Assembly: GCA_001936135.1 (NCBI GenBank)
Contig: CP012818.1
Location: 620,001-684,000 of the forward strand
Length of the DNA: 64,000 bases
Reading direction: 5' to 3'
DNA from: Saccharomycopsis fibuligera x Saccharomycopsis cf. fibuligera
Taxonomy: Eukaryota > Ascomycota > Saccharomycetes > Ascoideales > Saccharomycopsidaceae
How positions within the stretch are numbered: the stretch's first letter is position 1; each line of letters begins with the position of its first letter. Below, piece by piece: positions 45,589 through 57,724 of the stretch. The translations under genes were made by a program, and so were the position numbers. The notes under the pieces are model-generated. The model ran no database searches. It worked only from the letters and a program-made list of their open reading frames with translations, and was not told the DNA's origin.

Positions 45589-47921
45589 TTCAGTTGATGT
45601 TTTCCAGTAAATTATTGCGTTGTTTGATTTTGCAAAATAATGATGAATACGATTTTTACCTGTTTTTTCTGTTCCTTTAGCTTAACTTACTAGGATACTA
45701 CATTTAGCTAGCAAGCTAAAATAAAATAATTTTCAAACGTTTACAGTGCGGTGTAAGAATTGGTTTCTGACTACCCGTAATTGAACTTATTGAGCAGGAA
45801 AAAGTTTTCGTCAGACTACTTTTCTTGCGTATGGACCGTAGAACAATACTATTCGAAAAAGTTAATTTTGGTTACTTGGTATATGAACCATAGCTAAAAA
45901 CGTAAACCTGCAGTGATTTATTCTTTATATTGAGCACCTCAGTTCGCTTTCGCCTAAGGTTCTTTTGGGTAAGTCAGACAAAGTAAAAATTGCACGGTGA
46001 AGAAGAAATGTTGCAGATAATTTTTAACTATTTTGGTTTCGTTTAGTAGTATCATTTTCTCAAAAAAAAGTAGTAACTTTGCGTTGATCTAGCTACAGAA
46101 CAAAGAACCTCGGGCCTTGAATTTTACTGCATGCATTTCCGATATATGTTTTTTCTATATTCTAGCTAGCCTTGCTTAGCACGTAAGAACTTGCTTACCT
46201 CTAGATTCTTCTCGGCTTCAGTTTCCTCTCCTAGCTCCCCTTTCGCAACAACAACAAGGCCGGCCGTCTTGAGACAACATAGAGGAAAACCACAAGCAAT
46301 TCTCTCCGCGCCCAAAGGTTCTCTAGAGGCTATTTTGGTGATAGCTCTCAAACCCCCTTAGTCCTTGGAGGCAGTTTTTGATTTTTGAACACTGGGGGAA
46401 TTTTCGAGCACAGGAGTGATTCTAAACTTTGCGACGGACCAGAGCGTTTTTAAAGACAGCTTTTATAGAAAAACTGTGCACCATCATGAAACAGACAAAC
46501 AAACACAAAAACAAGACGCTATATCCGGTCTGTGATAAGTTTCCAATAATATTAGCTGAGTTGTTCGGCAGGATGGAGAATTCAAGTTCTTTTGTGGCCT
46601 TGAATAGAGTACTGTTGAGCGAGTTATCAGTAAATTGTTTCTGAAGGTTGTTGATTCAGCTTTCTTAGCATCATTTAGCTGATCGTTGCATAGCCTATTT
46701 AGGTCAACTGCCGTAACAGTCTCTTGACTAGCACCACAAGGTTTGACCAAAGGTGCCTCAAGAGTAGACAATGGATGCTGCACCTTGTTAGTGTTGTAAT
46801 CTGTACCATTGAAAATGGGGAAAGAAAAGCATCCAAGAGTTTGCACAAATATACTGGTAGATAAATCAGCTATATATTTTGTCTTTCAACTGTATAGTGT
46901 TATACTTTCCCAAAATGTGGGTGCCAATAAAAACAACAATTAGGAGTAATCTCCCCTAAAAGTTGAAGAAACCATGGGCTCGACTATATTGTGAATCTAC
47001 GGAGAGATGAGGGTGGAGAGAAGACTGGCGACACATAGCATAATCTAGCAGACTTATAGTGGTCCGAGATTCTATTGCACCGGTTAGCATATCCTCAAAA
47101 ATGAGCAAACACACAAATTACGTACTAACCATGAAGCTATGCTTTAAAAAAAAGTACTAGCCACAGTAGTACACGCACAGAAGCTGGAATCTTCGAAATT
47201 AATAAAAAAAAAAAAATTAAAACATGCATGTTGGAATTCTGCATAATGTTGCTCTGAAAGTTTCAAGATTTTTTTTTACGCTGAAGTATGTACTTGCCTA
47301 AAAAGATCAACCTTTAAAAGCAAATACTTTTGATGTCTTTGTTATAATAAACTCTCAGATGTAGCCGTCAACATTGTGTATTGTAGTTATATCAGTAATA
47401 TCATATGATCTGACCTCACTAACGTTTCCCTGTTGTGAAAAGTAGCGTTTCCCAAAAAGTATTACGACTAAGATGAGACGCAAAAATGCTTTGGGTCTCC
47501 GTGGCTCTAAAGCTATATATATAAACACGATATGCTTGCTTGGAACCTCATAAACCTCATTAAGCATCTCTAATGATTCTACTTGTGGAAGACCAGCAGC
47601 GAATTTTTGTAAGGGTGATTGAAACGCGCTTTAGGATCCCGATTTTGAAGGGTATCACATGACCCTATTTTTGTCTGAGTTTTTTGTTTTGTGCGATCAA
47701 GAGAAAAAGAGACACGTTAATGAAAATTTACACAGACACAAGAAACTTAAATCCCAGATCATCAAAGTTGCAAGCCGTGGTCTATACACCAGATTTAGTG
47801 ACGCTCAGTCTGTTATTGAATCCAAGTTTTTCAGGTTTTTATAAACACATACTCAAAAATATCCCTGGCTTTTTGCAAAATCGCAAACCTACCAGCATAC
47901 AATAACATACCCTCTTACATA
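45589..47921. other. Gene-poor region between GAPDH copy B and CDC10
   Basis: 2.3 kb with no supported gene. The first ~140 bp is the copy B 3' UTR. Reverse-strand open stretches at 46166-46351 (61 codons) and 46484-46846 (120 codons) are the most protein-like readings but I recognise neither. Short A and T runs occur near 47205 and 47270. The last few hundred bases should contain the CDC10 promoter. Confidence 0.5.
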
Positions 47922-48899
47922 ATGGCCACTACCACTGCTACTCCTTCTGAGGTTCCAGAACCATTCAATCCAAAATCATATGTTGGTTTTAGCACTATCA
48001 CCAACCAGATCGAACACCGTTTGTTGAAAAGAGGTTTCCAGTTTAACATTATGGTGGTCGGTCATTCTGGTTTGGGTAAAACCACTCTTATCAATACTTT
48101 GTTTGCTTCTCACTTGACTGAATCTGCAGGTAGAAAATCAAGTGATGTCCCAATTGAAAAGACCTCTGAAATTAAAGTTACTTCCCACACTTTGTACGAA
48201 GATAATGTCAAGTTGAACATAAACTGTATTGACACCCCAGGTTTTGGTGATCAAGTTAATAATGATAGATGCTGGGAACCAATTATTAAATACATTAAAG
48301 AACAACACTCTCAATACTTGAGAAAAGAATTGACCGCTCAAAGGGAAAAATACATCAAGGACACCAGAGTTCACGCTGTTTTGTACTTTATTCAACCAAA
48401 CTGCCATGGCTTGAGACCTTTAGATGTTGCGGTCTTGAAAAGATTGTGTGAAAATGCTAACGTTATCCCTATTATTGCCAAAGCTGATTCTTTAACATTG
48501 GAAGAAAAAGCAAAATTCAAGAAGATTTTGCAAGACGAATTTGCGTACCATAAATTCAATATTTATCCATACGATAGCGAAGACTTGTTGGAAGAAGAGA
48601 AAAACTTGAATAATGAAATTAGAAGTTTAATCCCATTCGCCGTTGTTGGATCGGAAAAAGAAATTACTATTGATGGGCAAGTAGTCAGAGGAAGAAGAAC
48701 AAGATGGGGCGCAATCAATGTTGAAGATGTTTCACAATGTGAATTTGTTTATTTGAGAGACTTCTTGACCAGAACCCATTTACAAGATTTAATTGAAACT
48801 ACTGCCTTGGTTCATTACGAATCATTTAGATCTAAACAGTTGATTGCCTTGAAAGAAGGTACTAGAACTGCCAGTAAATCAAGACCAGAAGACAAATGA
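47922..48899 (+). CDS. CDC10: Cdc10 septin
   Basis: 325 residues. Cdc10 is the central septin of the yeast hetero-octamer that builds the bud-neck ring needed for cytokinesis. It closely follows S. cerevisiae Cdc10: SYVGFSTITNQIEHRLLKRGFQFNIMVVG opens the core; the P-loop is GHSGLGKTT (about 46-54), G3 is DTPGFGDQ (about 104) and G4 is AKAD (about 183). The septin unique element is present around VVGSEKEI, GRRTRWGAINVED and YLRDFLTRTHLQDLIETT. It lacks the C-terminal coiled coil, as Cdc10 does in other yeasts. Start at the first ATG. It is convergent with MRPL32. Confidence 0.97.
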   Translation: MATTTATPSEVPEPFNPKSYVGFSTITNQIEHRLLKRGFQFNIMVVGHSGLGKTTLINTLFASHLTESAGRKSSDVPIEKTSEIKVTSHTLYEDNVKLNINCIDTPGFGDQVNNDRCWEPIIKYIKEQHSQYLRKELTAQREKYIKDTRVHAVLYFIQPNCHGLRPLDVAVLKRLCENANVIPIIAKADSLTLEEKAKFKKILQDEFAYHKFNIYPYDSEDLLEEEKNLNNEIRSLIPFAVVGSEKEITIDGQVVRGRRTRWGAINVEDVSQCEFVYLRDFLTRTHLQDLIETTALVHYESFRSKQLIALKEGTRTASKSRPEDK

Positions 48900-49617
48900 G
48901 CTGCTTTCTTTTGTCTGAAGCTCTTGTGATATTCCTTTTATATTTTTTGATTTTCATTTTATAATTTTGTTTCATGTTGTCGTGAAAAGAAAAATTCCAG
49001 CTTACGTTGTTAATCCTTATTCGATTTGTTGGTAAAAAAAATGCTGTCCTTATTTATTTAATTCTCTCATTAGATAACCTTTTTTGTGTGTTTAGTTTTA
49101 GCTTAGTCCATTTAATTTTTCTACCCTTTTAATTTTTTTTAGTACCTGTTTTTTTAATAATTTTGTCGACCTGATAGTTTATGCTCTGCTTTGTTTTCGT
49201 TTAATCAAATTATTCAATTTTTTTCCATTTATTAAACTAAAGAGATGCTTTAGTAGTTGTGAGCCAGCTTCACTACACCAGTCTAAAATTATTGTAAAAC
49301 ATGCAGTGAATGGTCTAACGTTTATGAATATTATATATACAGAGAAAACAAAAAACTTCACCAAAGGCCCGATACGACTGATTGAAGGACAATGAGGTCA
49401 TGAAACATATTTTCAAGAGAGTTGTGAGATGACAAAGTAGAAATGAAGCAGCATGAAATGAAAAAAAAAAAAAAAGAAAAAAGTAAAAATAGAGAAAAAT
49501 TAGAACAAAATAACGAAGGGCGAAATAGAAAACATGTTTCTGTAAATGCAAAATCAAAGGCGTATTCATAAATCACTAGACTAGAGAATATCAACGTTAA
49601 CTGCCACAGCTGAAGTC
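48900..49617. other. CDC10-MRPL32 convergent intergenic region
   Basis: T-rich 3' UTR sequence on the CDC10 side and A-rich on the other, with an A run near 49460-49475. No gene seen. Confidence 0.7.
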
Positions 49618-50277
49618 CTATTTTTCAACAGGTAAAGTCTTTGGACGACGTTCCAAATATTCATCTTTTTCTTTGAAGTCAACATCACTAAGCTTAGTTC
49701 TGTCTCTTTTACCAGGATAAGTAACTCTTTCATCAACAGTTTTCACTGACTCTTTGTAAGTATTAAAATCAATTACTTCACCGTCATCAGAACTATTGCT
49801 GACATCATGTTGCTGGAGATGCAATTCAGTTTGAGTTCTTTCAGCTTCGTGATCAAGATCTTTCCAGTGCTTTTTGATCTGGCCAACACAATGCATACAC
49901 AAAGTATGAGACCTTTTGTAATGGCCGCAAGAAGGACATCTATTCAAGTTATTCAAAAACTGTAATTGTTTCTTTTTTGGGGCTAACTGTCTTTGTCTTT
50001 TTTTCTGGTGTGACACTTTCTTCTTAGGAGCAGCGTTTAGAATACCAGTCCATAAAGGAGCACCTTGATCAGCGCAAGCTTTCTCATTGACTTCGTCTCT
50101 TAATTCTTCAAGCTTCTCAGTTACACTAGGATTACTAAGTTGATCTTGGGATGCCGGAGTTCCAGTAAGTGATGGAATGGTGATTGTGATTTCTGGAAAA
50201 CGGGGAAGACGAGGAAGAAGGGAAGCAAGAGACCATGAGGCCCCGCGTGTCCCTGCTCCTACAGATAAAAAAGACAT
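49618..50277 (-). CDS. MRPL32: Mrpl32, mitochondrial ribosomal protein bL32m
   Basis: 219 residues from the ATG at 50277. bL32m is a mitoribosomal large-subunit protein whose N-terminus is removed by the m-AAA protease in yeast, a step that controls ribosome assembly. The bL32 core is unmistakable: APKKKVSHQKKRQRQLAPKK, then NLNRCPSCGHYKRSHTLCMHC, which gives the four zinc-binding Cys, and VGQIKKHW. Residues 1-80 (GTRGASWSLASLLPRLPRF) act as a presequence. The C-terminal extension is acidic and fungal-type. The frame is open up to 50556, but the conserved presequence begins at 50277 and the longer start has no support. Confidence 0.94.
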   Translation of the reverse strand: MSFLSVGAGTRGASWSLASLLPRLPRFPEITITIPSLTGTPASQDQLSNPSVTEKLEELRDEVNEKACADQGAPLWTGILNAAPKKKVSHQKKRQRQLAPKKKQLQFLNNLNRCPSCGHYKRSHTLCMHCVGQIKKHWKDLDHEAERTQTELHLQQHDVSNSSDDGEVIDFNTYKESVKTVDERVTYPGKRDRTKLSDVDFKEKDEYLERRPKTLPVEK

Positions 50278-51918
50278 TTTTTTTTTGAAGTTATTTGTTT
50301 TGTTCAGTGAGGGTATATTTAAAAGTACAAACACCCATACAACTTTGGACTTTATGATTCTTTGGCTGCCAAAAACTGAAATTTTTTTATTCTTTTTTTG
50401 GATTTTACAATTTTGCAGTGAACCACCGCAGACTGTTAGCGTGCTGAAAGAATAATTGGCTGCATGTGATATGCATGTGATCAGTGGGTTATGTGCACTC
50501 TCAAAACCACGGAGGTGGTAATCACAATTGTTTGGAGCCTCTGAACTTTTGCACAATTGCGAACCTATACCAATATTATGGTACCAATGTCATGAAGGTG
50601 ATGTAGAAATATTGAAGACAGGCAAGTACGAACGGAAAAAAAATCGAACGAGAAAGACAGCAATATAAACATGACTGAAAAGAAAACAATATCAGTAGCG
50701 GCATTGGCATTAACAACAAATCCAAGGACCTAACGGCAGCACCAGAAAGAAAAAGCTGTATTAAGAATAACAAGCCATAAGCGCTATGGCGGACAGTATA
50801 CCTCAGAATTTGCACATACTAATGATGAGGCTTCTCAAGTTCAGACACTTATTTAAATGTATACACCACCGAAACCGCTAACTCAGTTGGGGATGGAAGA
50901 ATTCCATTGCAGGTATGCGTAAATCTTCAGACCTTCTAGTGAAGGGAGCCTCGCTACCTGACAGTGATAATAAATAAGGACGTAGCGTACTCCATACCAA
51001 TAGTATGGAGTATCCTATATTCTGGACTACGATTGCCGCAGTAGAGTTAAAGGATACGGACGTATATAGACGTATGTTCCATTTGTATGGTGTTTATTGA
51101 ACTTTTGAGCCCTGCTAGCGTTTGATGCACCCAGATGCATAAGCCATGATGACGGTAAAAAACAGTGTATTATGAGCACTGACGAGGACTGCGTCTACTC
51201 CAAGCAGGCGGTAGAATACCATGTATTGCGAGCCCTTGCACGTCAAATAGGCTTCCTGAGGCAGTCGACTGCAGGCGCCTTGCATATGGGCGCGCTGAGA
51301 CAAGGCAGCTTGGCAGTACAACACTAAGAAAAAGGCTGCAGGACGATTGTCGACGCCTGCAAGCGTTCTCGATCGATCGAGCAGAAAAACTCAATAGTGA
51401 CGCATATATTCACAGTTCCCGTGTCGTAAATCAGGCAATTCAGATTCTAAGCAGATCTCCAGACAGACGGACACACTAGTTTTTCTCTCCTACACGGACA
51501 TAAATACCAAATGTCAGGTAACATTACATAAATGACGCTTTCTAGTGCTACTACTCGCCAATCCAGGCGATCGTATCCGGACAGGTCAGTGTGGGTTATT
51601 GCTGCCCCTCCTTAAGAATCAGCTAACTGGTTTCAAATGCCTGTCGAGGGGATCTTCCTCCATTACCCGTAACACGGCACTGTCGAAAGAGGCAACATCA
51701 TCCGAGTCCGATACGCTGCAATCTCACCCCTCTGTAAACAGAGACAGATATATAGTGTGAACCTCCCCTCTGCTGTACTGAAGGTCGAAGGCCAAACAGC
51801 GCTTCTCCTTATTTTAATTTTCTTTTGTTTTTGCTTTTGCTTTTGACTCTGTTAGCGCCAGACAAGTAAAAATTAGCCGGTTTCATTTTAATCACCATAA
51901 TAAACATCATATTCCGTC
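50278..51918. other. MRPL32-acyl-CoA oxidase divergent region
   Basis: 1.6 kb without a supported gene; it should hold two promoters. 51100-51770 is GC-richer than the coding neighbours and opens several short frames on both strands. I searched by eye for a fatty-acid response motif (CCTCGG) and did not find a convincing one. A C/T-rich TTTTCTTTTGTTTTTGCTTTTG leader-like stretch precedes the oxidase start. Confidence 0.5.
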
Positions 51919-54084
51919 ATGTCAAGGATCGAAAAAGCAAACATACCTAGACCTTATAACGTCATCAAAAATGAGCGGGAATATAATACAAACTTCAGTA
52001 TTGACGAGATGTTCGAATTCCTCGAAGGCAACAACCCGGAAGATGCCAGAAAAGTCCTTGACACATACCGTTTCTTAGAGAGAGACTTGATTCTCAAAAA
52101 TAAACCTGAAACCTACGATAACTTGAGCAAGAAAGACGTCAGAAAATACACTTTCCTTAAAGTACAACGCTTAGCATTGTACTTGGAAAAGATTGTCACT
52201 GAGCAGCTCGAGGCTGGTGTTCCACGTGAAAAAGTTGATTTAACTGACTATTACAGAATTATCTCCCAATTTGCCGTTTACGATCCTCAAACATGTACTA
52301 GATTGGGTGTGCATTCTGGTTTGTTTTACAATGCCATCAAGGGCAATGGTACTAAAGAGCAGTTTAATTACTGGGCTTTTGAGACAGGCGGATTATTCGC
52401 AAAAAACATATATGGCTGTTTTGGAATGACTGAAATGGCACACGGATCTAACGTGGCTGGCTTAGAAACTACTTCTGAGTACGACTACAAGACCAAGACA
52501 TTCACCCTCAATACTCCACACTTGGGTGCCACAAAATGGTGGATTGGAGGTGCTGCTTCCAGTGCCAACCACTGTGTGGTGTATGCTAGACTCATTGTCA
52601 AGGGCAAAGATTATGGTGTCAAAACGTTTGTTGTACCAATCAGAGACGCTAATCATCATTTGATGCCGGGTGTTTCTATTGGTGACATAGGTGCTAAGAT
52701 GGGCAGAGATGGTATTGATAATGGCTGGATTCAGTTCAGTAACGTTAAGATTCCAAAGTTCAATCTCTTACAGAAATATGTCAAAATTGATGACGAAGAA
52801 GAAGAAGTGGTAGACAGTCCTATGAACCAGTTAGCTTACGGTGCTTTGTTGGATGGGAGAGCTACTATGGTCCAAGACTCTTACAGAGTTGGCTCTAAAG
52901 CAGTTACTATTGCTTTGAGATACGCAGTTGGTAGAAGACAATTTGGCAGTGCTGAAAATGTTAAAACTAATTTTGCTTCGGAGAAGTCTATTGATAAATC
53001 TTTGAAAATTGAGAAACAATTGATTGATTATCCTAGTCACCAATACAGATTGATCCCATTATTGGCAACTGTTTTCTGTATCTCAAGTGGTGGTAATAAG
53101 CTAGGTAAAAGATTAATTGCTGTTAAGGAAGCTTTGCAAGAGGAGAGATTGTTGACCGATCAGAAATTTTTGTTCAAAACTATCAATGAGTTGAAGGAGG
53201 TGTTTGTCCTCAGTGCTTCTGCTAAAGCTACATCTACGTGGTTTACTGCTTATATTATTGACCAGTGCAGACAAGCTTGTGGTGGCCATGGCTATAGTGC
53301 CTATTCATCTTTCGGCAAAACCTATAATGACTGGGTTGTTCAATGCACATGGGAGGGTGATAACACCGTATTGTCCATTTCTGCTGGTAGATCTATTGTT
53401 AAGTACAGAAAGGCCATCAATGAAGGTAAATCGGTTCCTAGTAGCTTTAAATACTTGGCCAGTAAACATTCTCTCAAGGAGATTAACTTCACTAATCCAA
53501 AAGATTTATTAAAATTATTTGATGCAGTTATCATTAATGCTGTTGACAATGTTTTGGATGTTTTGCCAACTTACGACAACAATTTTGAGAAAGTTTCTAT
53601 TGAATTGGTTACAATTTCCAAGTTCAACACATGGAGATATTACTTGGAAACTGTTTTGGAATATGTGGAGAATGCGAATGGTAGAACTATAAAACCAGTA
53701 ATGGCTAAAATTATCAATTTGTACGCTCTTTATCAAATAAAAGAAAATGCTACGTCATTCTTGAAGTATCAATTATTGTCTAATGATAGTTTGAATGAAA
53801 TTGATGCAATCGTCTTCAAGGACTTATTGCCATTTTTGAGATACCAAATTATTGCTTTGACTGATTCATTCAAGTTGAGTGATTTGTTTGTGAATTCTGT
53901 TCTTGGTAGTTTTGATGGTGATATCTACAACAAGTATTTTGACTTCGTTAATTCAGTAAATAATAATAGCCCAGACTATGATGACTCTGACTATCAACAA
54001 GTCATTATTGACACTTTAAAGAGAAAGTCCTACAAGGATAGACATACATTCACTTCCAAAGATGATGCATCTGGAGAGAAGTGA
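51919..54084 (+). CDS. POX1: Peroxisomal acyl-CoA oxidase
   Basis: 721 residues. It is a flavoenzyme that oxidises acyl-CoA to trans-2-enoyl-CoA and makes H2O2, the first step of peroxisomal beta-oxidation. Seen: the N-terminal helical domain (ERDLILKNKPE); the flavin-binding middle domain (GCFGMTEMAHGSNVAGLETT, WWIGGAASSANHCVVYARL, GDIGAKMGRDGIDNGW); the C-terminal domain with QACGGHGYSAYSSFG; and CTWEGDNTVL containing the catalytic Glu479. No SKL-type C-terminal signal is present (it ends SGEK), as in other yeast Pox proteins imported by other means. Yeasts of this clade often have several paralogues, so the exact symbol is uncertain while the enzyme class is firm. Confidence 0.93.
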   Translation: MSRIEKANIPRPYNVIKNEREYNTNFSIDEMFEFLEGNNPEDARKVLDTYRFLERDLILKNKPETYDNLSKKDVRKYTFLKVQRLALYLEKIVTEQLEAGVPREKVDLTDYYRIISQFAVYDPQTCTRLGVHSGLFYNAIKGNGTKEQFNYWAFETGGLFAKNIYGCFGMTEMAHGSNVAGLETTSEYDYKTKTFTLNTPHLGATKWWIGGAASSANHCVVYARLIVKGKDYGVKTFVVPIRDANHHLMPGVSIGDIGAKMGRDGIDNGWIQFSNVKIPKFNLLQKYVKIDDEEEEVVDSPMNQLAYGALLDGRATMVQDSYRVGSKAVTIALRYAVGRRQFGSAENVKTNFASEKSIDKSLKIEKQLIDYPSHQYRLIPLLATVFCISSGGNKLGKRLIAVKEALQEERLLTDQKFLFKTINELKEVFVLSASAKATSTWFTAYIIDQCRQACGGHGYSAYSSFGKTYNDWVVQCTWEGDNTVLSISAGRSIVKYRKAINEGKSVPSSFKYLASKHSLKEINFTNPKDLLKLFDAVIINAVDNVLDVLPTYDNNFEKVSIELVTISKFNTWRYYLETVLEYVENANGRTIKPVMAKIINLYALYQIKENATSFLKYQLLSNDSLNEIDAIVFKDLLPFLRYQIIALTDSFKLSDLFVNSVLGSFDGDIYNKYFDFVNSVNNNSPDYDDSDYQQVIIDTLKRKSYKDRHTFTSKDDASGEK

Positions 54085-54111
54085 GCCTGCCATAGCGGTT
54101 TTTTTTATTTT

Positions 54112-55285
<1,174 letters not shown>

Positions 55286-57724
55286 ATGTTGGGGCATCAA
55301 TACGTATCCAATCCCAACTTTAAAAGGTTTTTGTGCTGCACAAAAAAACCGCTTGTATCTGCTCAGTCATCATCTTACGTTAATCAAGTCCATGGCATAA
55401 GCGTAACACAGAGCTATCGCGAGAGCATATTAGCTTCGAGGTCCAACAACGCAAACATATCTTTAGCGCAGCCTTGTTTCTTTTTCAGTTCTCTGTATAT
55501 AAATACTGCAAGAAAGCCAGTTAGTAAAATTGGCGCCACTCGTTACTATGCTACGTTAATGTCGCCGCACTGCAGTCTTAATGGAGCGAATACCAACGTA
55601 CAAGTGTTTAGTGGACAGCAAAATAGACAGCTTTTCAGTACCAAGTTCGAATCCACCAATCCTCAAGAGGTATTTAGCAGTCTAAGCGAGCAGCTAGACG
55701 AGATTTTAAACTCGGAAACCCAAAAGTCAGAGTCGCTCAACAATCAAAAGCTTTTAGACTTTATTGGATCGTCTTCCATTGAGTTGTCAGTCTTAGCGGG
55801 GAAAAACAAGAATATATCGTATGAAATTTTCAGTTTCGTAGGGCAGAAAGTTCTTGCGATTTTGAATTATGTCTCTGCGAAAATTAACAAGAATACCTTA
55901 AACTCAAAGAATTCAATTGAAGAATTGTCTCAAAAAGCGTTTATTTGCCAGATCGTGAACGCTCTTTTAACTAAATACTTAGAGTTTAACTTTTCAATTT
56001 CCAATCAGTGCTTACAACTCGTCCATGTCAACTCGAGTTTAGCGAAGTTCAACAAAACTGGAATAAATGAAGCCCAAGGATTATCTATTGAAGCGATGGC
56101 AAGTATTTTGAGGTATAATCCAGAGAGAGTAAAATCTTGTTGGGAATTTTTCTTAGATTTTGTTACACAATACGATTTGTTGAAATTGATAAAGGAAAAT
56201 GAGCTTCTGTCCAATGATGTCAGTAAGGAGGAAGTTTCAAATCTTATGAATACTTTAGTTTCAAAGCTATTGTGTGATCACAATGCTGGGGATGCTGGGC
56301 TGGTCAATGAGGCAAAGCCATTATCAATCAAGCAATTGGCAAATATTATTTTTGTTATACTCAATTTTGAATTTAAAGTCTCTGAGACAAACAAGACTAA
56401 TTTGTTGAATGAGTTTTCTAGAGCTAATATTGGAAGTGTCCTTTTCTTACCTGGTCTCAATATTGAAAAGATATGCACACCCAAGGACATATCAATGTTT
56501 CTCAATAGAAGTATCACAGATTCATACTTCAGTAAAGGTTATGAGAACGACGAGTACTTGTACAGTAAAAAGGCTGATATAGTGAAGGCATTAAGGTTAT
56601 TGAAATACAATGATGAACCCTTATTGAATGAATCCTTGACTTTATTAGGTAAAGATTATATTAGTGCGCTTGATGGCTTACTCAATTTACTAAGTGAGAT
56701 TCGAAACCCTGCCAATCAACCCGGGGAGTGCAAAAAAGAAGCTGCTACCGTTGCCGAAATCAATGTCAATTTGAGAGGTATTGGCAACTATTTGGCTCCT
56801 ACAAGCAATGAATTTGTTTTATCGTTGAAGACATACGCAAATCAACCACAGTTGGATGAATCGGAATTGGTTCATCGTATTGCTGAAGACCAGCTTCGTT
56901 ATGTTATCAATAATCTTAACAATATTTTTGGCAGTTCAAACTCAGAGGTACCAAGAGAGGCCATAAGTACAGAGAAACTCTGCAACAACGTTTTGTTGTA
57001 CTTGGCGTTGGATCTTGATGATTTTGAAGCAGCATCTGCCAATTTCCACCAACTTATCAGTCAGCAACATTTCAATCATGATAAGGTGCGATTTACAATG
57101 TTGAAGATATGTGCTATAAAGGCACTAGAATCCCAAAAAGAGGTACCTTGGATAGGTATTGCGGAAACGATGATTCCCGGATGTGTCAATACTTTTACAG
57201 CTAATATCGATATTTTGCTGAGCAATCCGGCTGGTGTACAAAGCGCCTTGGTCAAGGAAGAGATAGCGGATGTAGTAAGAGTTGTAAAAGCACTGATATT
57301 GCTTTACGGAGGGTTTGACATGGACAGAAGTATTGATTTGTTCAACATGAACGTTGAAAATTTTAAAAGATTGGACAGCATACAGAATAATATTGTTGCT
57401 AGCGGAGTCAATGAGAGTAGTGGTGTTCACCAGCAACAGGATTCCCTGACTGAGCATCTGTACTGCTACTTTTTAGTGGATTGTTTAATAAAAGCGACAT
57501 TGTGGAATAATCAAAGGGAGTTGGCTTATGTTATTTATGACAAATCTGTGGAGAATGGGTTAGTGATGAAAAACTATGAATTAGCAGCTTTGAAAAAGAA
57601 TTTCAAAAAATTTGGCGAGCAGCTTGAGGATGCGGAATTGGACTTGAGAGCCAACGCGAAGAAATGTGAAACAGGTAATTCCAAATTTAAACAATTTGTT
57701 ATCCAGTATATGAGAAGCATTTAG
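55286..57724 (+). CDS. Unrecognised protein, probably mitochondrial
   Basis: 812 residues in one open frame; I do not recognise the family. The first ~100 residues are rich in Ser, Arg, Lys and aromatic residues with almost no acidic ones, as in a long mitochondrial presequence. The rest is mainly predicted helix with recurring Leu-rich segments (for example ALRLLKYNDEPLLNESL and CNNVLLYLALDLDDFEAA), and it ends in a charged helix and FVIQYMRSI. There is no zinc, kinase or transmembrane signature. The makeup resembles fast-evolving yeast mitochondrial RNA or translation factors of the helical-repeat (PPR-like) kind, but this is inference. The start is the first ATG. Codon use and length support a real gene. 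Confidence 0.8.
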   Translation: MLGHQYVSNPNFKRFLCCTKKPLVSAQSSSYVNQVHGISVTQSYRESILASRSNNANISLAQPCFFFSSLYINTARKPVSKIGATRYYATLMSPHCSLNGANTNVQVFSGQQNRQLFSTKFESTNPQEVFSSLSEQLDEILNSETQKSESLNNQKLLDFIGSSSIELSVLAGKNKNISYEIFSFVGQKVLAILNYVSAKINKNTLNSKNSIEELSQKAFICQIVNALLTKYLEFNFSISNQCLQLVHVNSSLAKFNKTGINEAQGLSIEAMASILRYNPERVKSCWEFFLDFVTQYDLLKLIKENELLSNDVSKEEVSNLMNTLVSKLLCDHNAGDAGLVNEAKPLSIKQLANIIFVILNFEFKVSETNKTNLLNEFSRANIGSVLFLPGLNIEKICTPKDISMFLNRSITDSYFSKGYENDEYLYSKKADIVKALRLLKYNDEPLLNESLTLLGKDYISALDGLLNLLSEIRNPANQPGECKKEAATVAEINVNLRGIGNYLAPTSNEFVLSLKTYANQPQLDESELVHRIAEDQLRYVINNLNNIFGSSNSEVPREAISTEKLCNNVLLYLALDLDDFEAASANFHQLISQQHFNHDKVRFTMLKICAIKALESQKEVPWIGIAETMIPGCVNTFTANIDILLSNPAGVQSALVKEEIADVVRVVKALILLYGGFDMDRSIDLFNMNVENFKRLDSIQNNIVASGVNESSGVHQQQDSLTEHLYCYFLVDCLIKATLWNNQRELAYVIYDKSVENGLVMKNYELAALKKNFKKFGEQLEDAELDLRANAKKCETGNSKFKQFVIQYMRSI

